Below, one piece after another: positions 56,701-64,000 of a stretch of 64,000 nucleotides of DNA. Made by a program: the position numbers and the translations under genes. The notes under the pieces were generated by a model. The model was given only the letters and a program-made list of their open reading frames with translations. It was not told the DNA's origin and did not search any database. This DNA comes from Sorghum bicolor (lineage: Eukaryota; Streptophyta; Magnoliopsida; Poales; Poaceae). The stretch lies in the NCBI RefSeq assembly GCF_000003195.3, contig NC_012870.2:39027491-39091490 (forward strand). The letters run 5' to 3'. Every line of letters starts with the position of its first letter. Position 1 is the first letter of the stretch.

Positions 56701-57260
56701 TGTAGATGTATATTATATATGGCTTTGGTACGAATTCAAACTTGTCATACAAGAGCTCATCATGTTGGTTTTCTGGTTTTCAAAATAAATCTCCAGAACT
56801 TAGTAATGCTACGAATAAGATAAATAGCAGCTCAGACATTCAATGATCATATCAACCAACTACCTAGACTTAGCTCAACCTTATGCCTCCACAAGATGCA
56901 GGTTCAGAGTAAACCTTCAAATTAAAACAGTAATGTCCAAAACTCGAGAGAATCTAATGTTGAAATCTATGTACTTGTAAAGAACTATAACAGAGCAACT
57001 ATTCATCATCTCCAAGACTTTAATTTTCATAAATTTTTTATTTAGCTCTAGTTTAACCTGACTCTGAACAGACTCTAACACTTAACTAATTATAAACTCA
57101 CAAAAAAGACTATGACTTGTGGACCTTCATGTGCCCACATATTTTTGGCATTTTTATGTTTTTTCTATGATACTATGGTGAACCTTCATGTGCTCGCATA
57201 TTTTTGGTATTTTTATAACTATGTAGACTCAAAAATCACTTAAGTATAATTACCTGATAA
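56701..57260 (-). mobile_element. Element B internal region 3, part right of the Tat insertion
   Basis: Continues the sequence interrupted at 44685 and aligns with about 37150-37715 of internal region 1 (GTAGATGTATATTATATATG). The match fades at about 57260. Confidence 0.75.
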
Positions 57261-57752
57261 CTAGGGAATGCTCCTCCCCCAAGCTGGATGGTTGCAATAC
57301 TTGGTGTAGATGTCCTTTAGAGTGAGCTAACTAGTAGCGAACCTAGTGGGTGCCACTGATAGAATCTCTCCTTGCTATAATGTTATTCCTGCAAAGTCAT
57401 ACTCAAACAAGAAAACCAAAACTCGAGGCTTGAATTTAATAATGGGTTAGCGGTGAGCCAATGAGCAATTGATTGTTCTTATGAGCTAATTTTGCAGAAA
57501 TTCATGGTTCTATCTTTTTTTGTATTTTCTGATTTTATGATGCATGAAATAAATATGAATGCTGTTTTAATTTTTATGCCACCACAATAAATATTCCTAA
57601 GGGGTTACCATAAATTTATTCACATGGGGCTTTGGTATTTATGATGCGGTGATTAAAGTAGTAAATATTTTTTTGTATTTTGTATTACTATGCCATGAGA
57701 AATAAATATGCTACTACGTGTATTAAAACAAAATTACTAATGCATGATAATT
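57261..57752. other. Unassigned AT-rich stretch
   Basis: About 490 bp without an ORF. A minus-strand purine tract CAGCTTGGGGGAGGAG near 57275 resembles Athila-type polypurine tracts, so it may be more of element B or a relative. Confidence 0.4.
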
Positions 57753-58823
57753 TGTAACACCCAAAATCTGATTTTGAATTAATAGGATTTAATTTGATTT
57801 ATTTAAGTATTTGGTAAGCATTTAAATGTAGTAAATAAATAAATTTTGTTGAAAATAAAATCCATCATAAAGATATAAACATGTTTTTGCACACATGTTG
57901 ATTTTTCATTTATTTTTATGTTGTGTGGTTTTGTCTCTCATCTCTCTGTATTCAAAATACTTTTGAAGTTTTGAAAGTTTCAGTTTTAGAAAATAATCAA
58001 GGCGTTGCTCCTTTCAGTTCTTTTGGTCGCTGGCTTGCTTCTTTGTTTTCGTAGCTAGCAGCACTGTTGCTGTTTCAAGGCCCAGCAACTTTGTATCCCG
58101 GCCACGTCCCTTGCTGGTGGCCGCAAGCCAGGGCACCGATCCGGCGTAATGCCCACGACCTAGGGGCCAAGCACCTCCGCGCCGTCATCTCCGAGCAATG
58201 GAAAGTGCACCGTAGCTTTCCTATCTTATGGTCGCCGAATCTCTTTCAACTTCCTTTCTTTCCACCTCTGAGGCATCTCCCAGTATAAACGCGATGTGCC
58301 GCACTCCGTTGCCATTTCCAACCACTTCGGAACAGCTGCCGCGTCTAGGGCTGGAAGTGTCGCCACAGGTCTTAACCGCTGACGTTGCCGCTGGTCTCGT
58401 CGTCCATCGCTTCTCCGTCGTTCTAAGCCCGCAGCAAGGTTTGTGCTGACGTGGTGAAGCCGTACTAGCCCTTCTTCCTTGCTCGTTTACCTTCCATCGC
58501 TTACACACATTCATCGAACTGCAGGGACGCGTTCGTCTGCTCCGCCTAACTGCAAGTCGTCTATATTTTGTTTCTGTCCGCGAAACAGCCCTAGGTGAGC
58601 TCGCGATTATCCAATCTATCTCCTGTTATTTTTTGTTTTGGTCATTGGTGCTCGGAATTGTCATGTGGGCAATCGTCGGAGAGCTTGTCGTCACCGGTAA
58701 TGGTGGCTGCCATACTGGACGTCGTCTCCAGCCATCTCTTTCTCTCTTCCATTTTCTCTTTGATTTCCAACCATCAGATAGTGGATCAACGATCCAGATT
58801 AGAAGATACCTCTTTGTTGCTCG

Positions 58824-59090
58824 TTTTTTTGCGAACGGAACAACTTTATTAAAAATTAAGTAACATCCTTACAAGAAAGGGACACAACCCAATCTGGAAA
58901 ACAATCAAAAAAACACTGACACTCCCTAGACCTAGAAGCAAAACGCGCCAACTCATGCGCCAAATTATTCTGATCCCTACTAATCTTAACAACCTCTAAC
59001 TTGCATAACTGGCTGCCGGCGTCGTGCATCATCGCAAAGACATTCCACAGGGCAGAACGATCATAGCCCTTGGCATGAAATTCCTGGAAT
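58824..59090 (-). mobile_element. 5'-truncated LINE (non-LTR) 3' end
   Basis: A T-run at 58824-58830 is the poly(A) tail of a minus-strand insert. Upstream of it, an open frame on the minus strand ends with a stop at 58858-58856. It reads as the last part of a LINE RNase H domain: GYDRSALWNVFAMMHDAG, then KISRDQNNLAHELARFASRS. It is interrupted by TGA near 59088, where the insert probably begins. No target-site duplication was recognised. Confidence 0.7.
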
Positions 59091-59528
59091 CAACCCGCCG
59101 TCCCTTGGCGCCCTCTGGAAAGCGCGTTTCGTCGTTTGGAAAGCGTAACCTCGTCAGTTCAAGCTGGAATACGTTTTCTCATATTTACCGATTTGCCACT
59201 GAGTTTCTTTAGGTCATAAAATACTCGTTTGAACTCCGATTTGATCCATTCAAATTACGTTAGGTTCGTATTTGCGAGCTCTACGTATTAGTAGAACTGT
59301 TTTAATGTTTTGAAACTATTTAATTTCATGGTACTATTTAATTATTTATTTATCTATAAGAAATCTTAGAAAATTCATATCTTCTATGTTTTAATTCTGA
59401 TTTTTGTGAACTTTATGTTTGTGTGATCGTAGCGCTGTGTAGAACATTTTTAGGAACAATTATATTTGTTTTACCACTGTTTGGTGTATTGTTCTAATTA
59501 TAGCTTGTTTGCTTTGTGTATGATTGTC

Positions 59529-59586
59529 CATTGGAATGCGTGTTGTTGATTGATGACCATTGGAATGCGTGTTGTTGATTGATGAT
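59529..59586. repeat. 29-bp tandem duplication
   Basis: Two perfect copies of a unit starting CCATTGGAATGCGTGTTGTT. Confidence 0.9.
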
Positions 59587-60935
59587 CGAGTTTAGACGGT
59601 GAGCAATAAGTTGGTCATCAAGATCAAGCTTTAGAAGACCAGCAGCAGGCTCAGGAGAGCTTTGATCAAGGCAAGTATAACTTGGGATCATCCTTGTTAC
59701 CTATACACAATTAATACAATATATATCATATGCATGTGTCCACCTTGATGACCTTAGCAAAATCATAGATGATTGTTATCCTGAATTCCTTGTTATCTAT
59801 TTGGTTATGCATTTGTGTAGTTCTCGCTAGTGCTTGATTATAATCCATGATCTTGTAACATGAATATTTGGATATACAATAAACAATAAAATAAGCTTTC
59901 TAGCAACTTGAACATAAAGGGTGGAAAGAACTCTGGCTTTTGCTAGATTGATCTTTACCCTCCATAAGGACTTATCCCTTGGCAAAAGCTGGGACAATTC
60001 ATACAACCATGAGGGCTATGTGGCTCTGGCTTTAGCTCAGTATAAGGGCCTTTTTCTAGCTTGTTAGTGGTTACCTTGAATGGCGTAAGAATGTCTAGAC
60101 ACGTTGGGTATAGTGCGGCCTGTGTCTGTGTGTATAGGCTGCGTGTTATGTGCCATGGAAGAGGGGTTCTATATCTGCCTACCGGGTGAATCTAATGGAC
60201 CTAAGTTGTTAGACGAAACCTTTGAAAGGCTTCATAGTGAACCCTGCCAACCTCCCTATGAAGGGGGTTAAGAGACTGGCAACCTCGGGCGAAAGGGTAA
60301 ATCACGACTCATGGGTAAAGATGTACAACCTCTGCACAGTGTTAAATATGGTATACTAGCCGTGCCCACGGATACGGACGGCCCGAAAAACTGACAGAAT
60401 AGATGGACACTGATGAGCATGATTAATGATGATAAATGATGGTTGATTATGTGTGTTTATGTGTTATTCTTAATTATTGTATACATTATCATGTGGTTAT
60501 GGGATTAATTATGCAACCTTGATATTTGCTATCCAATGATTAAATATGCTATCTACATATAAAAGCTAAACGCAGTCAAACCAGTGTCAGCTAATTGAGC
60601 CTCATGAACCCTTGGTTATACTTGTTGAGTATGATATGTGCTCACTCTTGCAATTTTCCGAACACCTTAGGATATGCTAATGAAGATGATTGGAATGTGG
60701 ACTACCGTTATGAGTACTAGGCTTGGAGTCAACCAGTCGACTGTGTCCCTTTGTGGTGTTTCTGTCGAAAGTATCTTTATTTGTTTGAGACTACATAATA
60801 ATTATTATTTCGCTATGTAATAAACACTGCAATGGTACATTTGAGATTTGTCTGCTTATGTGTGCGACTGTTTCTGGGGCACATATGAGTCTTTTATGCA
60901 TCCTATTTTGTTCTTAAAATATGGGTGTGACAAAT

Positions 60936-60951
60936 TGGTATCAAAGCTTTG
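60936..60951 (+). promoter_or_regulatory. Primer-binding site of the chromovirus (initiator Met tRNA)
   Basis: TGGTATCAAAGCTTTG, the TGGTATCAGAGC-type site with one change, 3 bp after the LTR. Confidence 0.85.
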
Positions 60952-61866
60952 TTGACTGTCGGATGCAAGCCTAGTTAGAAATTGGCCGTCTTAAGGTTTT
61001 GAAATTGCTACAAAATCCTTGATCTGTAAACCTTGGTACTTTTCTCTACACTATATCCTTTCCATTGCTACTCATCTTCGCCTTGTTGCTTATCTTAAAG
61101 TATTGTTCTCATCCCCACTCCTTGCTTCATATGCTTTTAGAACCTTTTCTTACCACCTTCTGGCGTCATTGAAATAGGAGTTTTAGGAACTTTACCCTTA
61201 ATATGAAGAGAACAATAGTACCGCAAGTTGAGTCAATGCTTGAAGTGTGAACCTTTGATGCTTGGTTTGGTTTGTTATTATGCTTATGCTTGATTCGGAT
61301 CTTTGTAATGATCTTTGGATTTTGTCCACAATTTCATTTGGTTTATAGGCCTAAGGCATAAGGATTAATGAACTAAATAGTTGGGTTTGGTTAAAAAAAT
61401 TCTGTTTCTGTCCTTTGCAGTTTTCTGGAGCAGTCTGCAATAAATCTGGTACATCTCAAAATCTGTTCGTGCAAAGTTCATCAAATTTTTCTGGAAACAA
61501 GTAGACTTTCATATTTTTCCAATGCCACAAGAATGATAATATTAACTGTTATGAGCTGTGAGATATGACTGTTAAAAGTTGAGGTTTCTGTGCAGTCTGG
61601 AATTCTGGAACAGTTTCGGTTATGCTCAGTTTTGACTAGATTATTGACAGAATCTGTTAATATGATCTAAATGAAAGTTATAGATAATTTTTCTTTATCT
61701 TTCCAATGGTGTACGGAATGTCTCCTTTTGAGTTTTGGAACTCGAGACATGACTGATTTTCCGAACTGCTTATGTTGGATATCGCCGAGAAAATTCAGAT
61801 TCAATTATCTCTTGTATTTATCATATTGGATATTACTGAGCTTTGTTTCTGTACCTTGGGATGCAG
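60952..61866 (+). other. Chromovirus leader
   Basis: Untranslated region between the primer site and gag, about 0.9 kb, without a supported ORF. Confidence 0.65.
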
Positions 61867-64000
61867 ATGGCAGCAAGAGGTAGAGGCAGAGGTAGAGGCC
61901 GTGGTAGGGGTGCTAATGCCCCAATCTCAGTGGAGGAACTTATGCATACACAGAATGAGATGATGCATGCATTCCTACAACATCTTCGGCACCAGCCTGC
62001 AGCTCCACCACCACCACTTGTCTATGTGAGGGATAAACGTGGCGAGCTTATGAAAGGACGACCTCTAGTGTTCACTCATTCTGCTGACCCTATGGAAGCA
62101 TATGATTGGTTGCGTGCTGTGGAAAGACAGTTAAACATAGCTCAGTGTAATGATCTGGAGAAGGTGTTATATGCTTCTGGACAGCTACAGGGAGCAGCTC
62201 AGACATGGTGGGAATCATACCAAGCTGCACGTCTCAATAATGCTCCCGCCGTCACTTGGCAGGAATTTTGCAGTGATTTTAAGGCACGTCACATCAATGA
62301 AGGGATGATAGAGATAAAGCAAGAGGAATTTAGATCTCTTAGAATGGGCTCTATGACTGTTGCAGAGTATCATGATGCCTTTTAGCAGCTGGCTCGCTAT
62401 GCTCTGAATGAGGTCAGGGAAGATGTTGATAAGCAACGTCTGTTTATGAAAGGCCTTTACTATGATCTCAAATTGCAGTTGGCTGGAAACACTTACCCTA
62501 CCTTCCAAGCTCTGGTAAACCGTGCCATTGTGCTAGATGATATGCGCAAGAGTCAGGATCGGAAGAGGAGAATGCAAGGACAAAGTTTGGGTAGTAATAA
62601 CCGCCAGCGCTATGGCTCTCAACAAGGTTTCCATTAGAGTTATCATAAACCTGTTAGTCAGTGGAACCATGATCAGTATCCTCAGCAATTCCAGAATCAA
62701 CAACAAAGTGGGAATCAGTGCTTTCATTTTCAGCAGCGTAACTCTTATCAGCAGCAGGGTGGTCAACAGACGTCCCGATCAAGGAATTCTAATGCCACCC
62801 TTAGGAAGAACAGTGCTCCCAACACTCCTGACAGGTGTTTCCGCTGTGGAAAGGATGGACCTATGTCTTATAATTGTCCAAAGAATTTCAACCCATAGAA
62901 TTCCCAAGGGCAAAATAGCAGCCAGGAGAACAATCGGACACCTAACATTGGAAGAGTGAATCATGTGTCTGCAGAGACAGCTATGGAGGAACCTAAAGTT
63001 ATGATTGGTATGTTTGATGTCCATTCCACTCCCGCTATCATTCTTTTTGATTCTGGAGCTTCACATACCTTCATTTCACAAGCTTTTGTTAGAACCCATA
63101 ATATATCTGCTTGTGCCATGAAGAGCGCCATAACTGTGAATTCACTAGAAGGGATTATACCAGCTTCACATTGTTGTTTTCCAGTTAATTTGACTTTAAT
63201 GGGGTAGACTTTAAAGTGAGCCCCATAGTGCTGAGAACAGCTGGAGTTGATCTCATATTAGGTACAGATTGGATGATGCAACAAGATGCAAAGATTGAGT
63301 GTGAAGGGAAGGTAATGGAACTAACATAACCAACTGCAGACCGACTCAAGGTAGAGGTTAAGGTGCAGGAACAAAAGACAGCCATAGTGAACTAGTTGGA
63401 TGAAGATGCTAAACCTCAGGACCGTGTTGTGAATGAATTCCCAGATGTATTTACAGATGAATTGCCAGGTATGCCACCTGACCGTGACATCGAATTTATA
63501 ATTGAATTACTACATGGTACTGCACCTATCACTAAAAGACCATATAGAATGGGGGTTAATGAGCTAGAAGTTCTTAAGAAACAAATAAAGGAATTGCAAG
63601 ATAATGGGTTCATTGGTCCTAGTTATTCACCATGGGGTGCTCCAGTTATCTTTGTTGATAAGAAAGATGGTAGTCAGAGGATGTGTGTTGATTATCGATC
63701 ACTCAATGAGGTTACCACCAAGAATAAGTATCCCTTGCCTAGGATTGATGACTTGTTTGACCAGTTAAGAGGTGCTTGTGTGTTCTATAAGATTGATCTA
63801 CGATCTGGTTATCATCAGTTGAATATCAGCAATTCACATATACCAAAGACAGCCTTCACAACAAGGTATGGGTTGTATGAGTATACAGTTATGTCTTTTG
63901 GTTTGACCAATGCACCAGCTTACTTCATGTACATGATGAATAAAGTGTTTATGGAGTATCTTGATAAGTTTGTGGTGGTATTTATTGATGATATACTGGT
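61867..64000 (+). pseudogene. Tekay/Del-like gag-pol, decayed and cut by window edge
   Basis: Starts MAARGRGRGRGRGRG at 61867. The Gag core (PMEAYDWLRAVERQL, AAQTWWESYQAARL, FKARHINEGM) is followed by a zinc knuckle in which the histidine is replaced: CFRCGKDGPMSYNC, with Pro where His is expected. The protease site is ILFDSGASHTFIS near 63047. TAG codons stand at 62383, 62635 and 62896. A frame slip near 63203 is followed by further stops near 63328 and 63394. RT then runs in the new frame: [41 protein letters not shown], reaching the active site VFIDDILV at the window end. Integrase and chromodomain would lie outside. Confidence 0.9.

Larger units (their letters stand above)
57753..60932 (+). 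repeat. 5' LTR of a Tekay/Del-like chromovirus
   Basis: 3.18 kb, from TGTAACACCC to GGGTGTGACA, whose ends form the inverted repeat typical of this group. It is followed by an initiator-Met type primer site. Long LTRs are usual for Tekay/Del elements. It carries a LINE tail (58824-59090) and a 29-bp duplication (59529-59586). GC-rich frames at 58067-58863 show no family resemblance. Confidence 0.85.

Noticed and set aside
58067..58863. Possible host exon in the GC-rich part of the chromovirus LTR
   Set aside because: The frames show no domain, and the segment lies between clear LTR ends. GC-rich patches are common in such LTRs.

Overview
The window is plant nuclear DNA made almost entirely of nested transposable elements, most likely from a grass. 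The clues are Sirevirus LTRs with CACCGGAC-type palindromes, Tat-, Athila- and Tekay-like gypsy elements, and CACTA transposons. A panicoid grass is an inference. I found no host gene, rRNA, functional tRNA or CRISPR array.

From left to right. (1) 1-2216 is the 5' part of a minus-strand Athila-like gypsy element, here called A'. Its gag runs off the window, and the rest of its 5' LTR reappears at 28120-29152. (2) 2217-28114 is a plus-strand element, here called A, inserted into the A' LTR and flanked by the 5-bp duplication ACTAC. It has three LTRs and two internal regions: a fuller one with gag-pro and an ATHILA-type ORF but no reverse transcriptase or integrase, and a second one cut short by a large deletion. 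(3) 2847-16020 is a complete minus-strand Sirevirus (Ty1/copia) inserted in the first A LTR, with duplication ATATC. It has an open gag, a frameshifted pol and an envelope-like ORF broken by three amber codons. (4) 29153-35578 is the right part of a Sirevirus-like LTR, split by a non-autonomous CACTA transposon at 29713-35496 (duplication GCA). That transposon carries minisatellites, a nested terminal-inverted-repeat element, tRNA-like SINE units and a coiled-coil gene fragment. (5) 35905 to about 57260 is a tandem array of a mostly non-coding, Athila-related element, here called B, in minus orientation with three LTRs. (6) 44686-56695 is a young Tat-lineage gypsy element inserted in that array (duplication CTAAC). 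It has gag-pro-RT-RNaseH-IN on the plus strand and, convergent to it, a six-exon antisense gene. (7) 57753-64000 is the 5' part of a decayed Tekay/Del-like chromovirus: a 3.2-kb LTR holding a LINE tail, then gag-pol up to the RT active site.

The insertion order can be read from target-site duplications and split LTRs: B is older than the Tat element; the Sirevirus-like LTR is older than CACTA and A'; A' is older than A; A is older than the inner Sirevirus. Element A lacks the gag zinc knuckle and all of pol, while the related A' keeps the knuckle, so A may depend on A'-like proteins. Most of the stop codons identified fit C-to-T changes (CAG to TAG, CGA to TGA), as expected for methylated, silenced repeats. 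The most notable feature is the antisense gene of the Tat element. Its five GT-AG introns join six exons in phase, it has a TATA-like box in front, and a 70-bp tandem repeat lies upstream of it.
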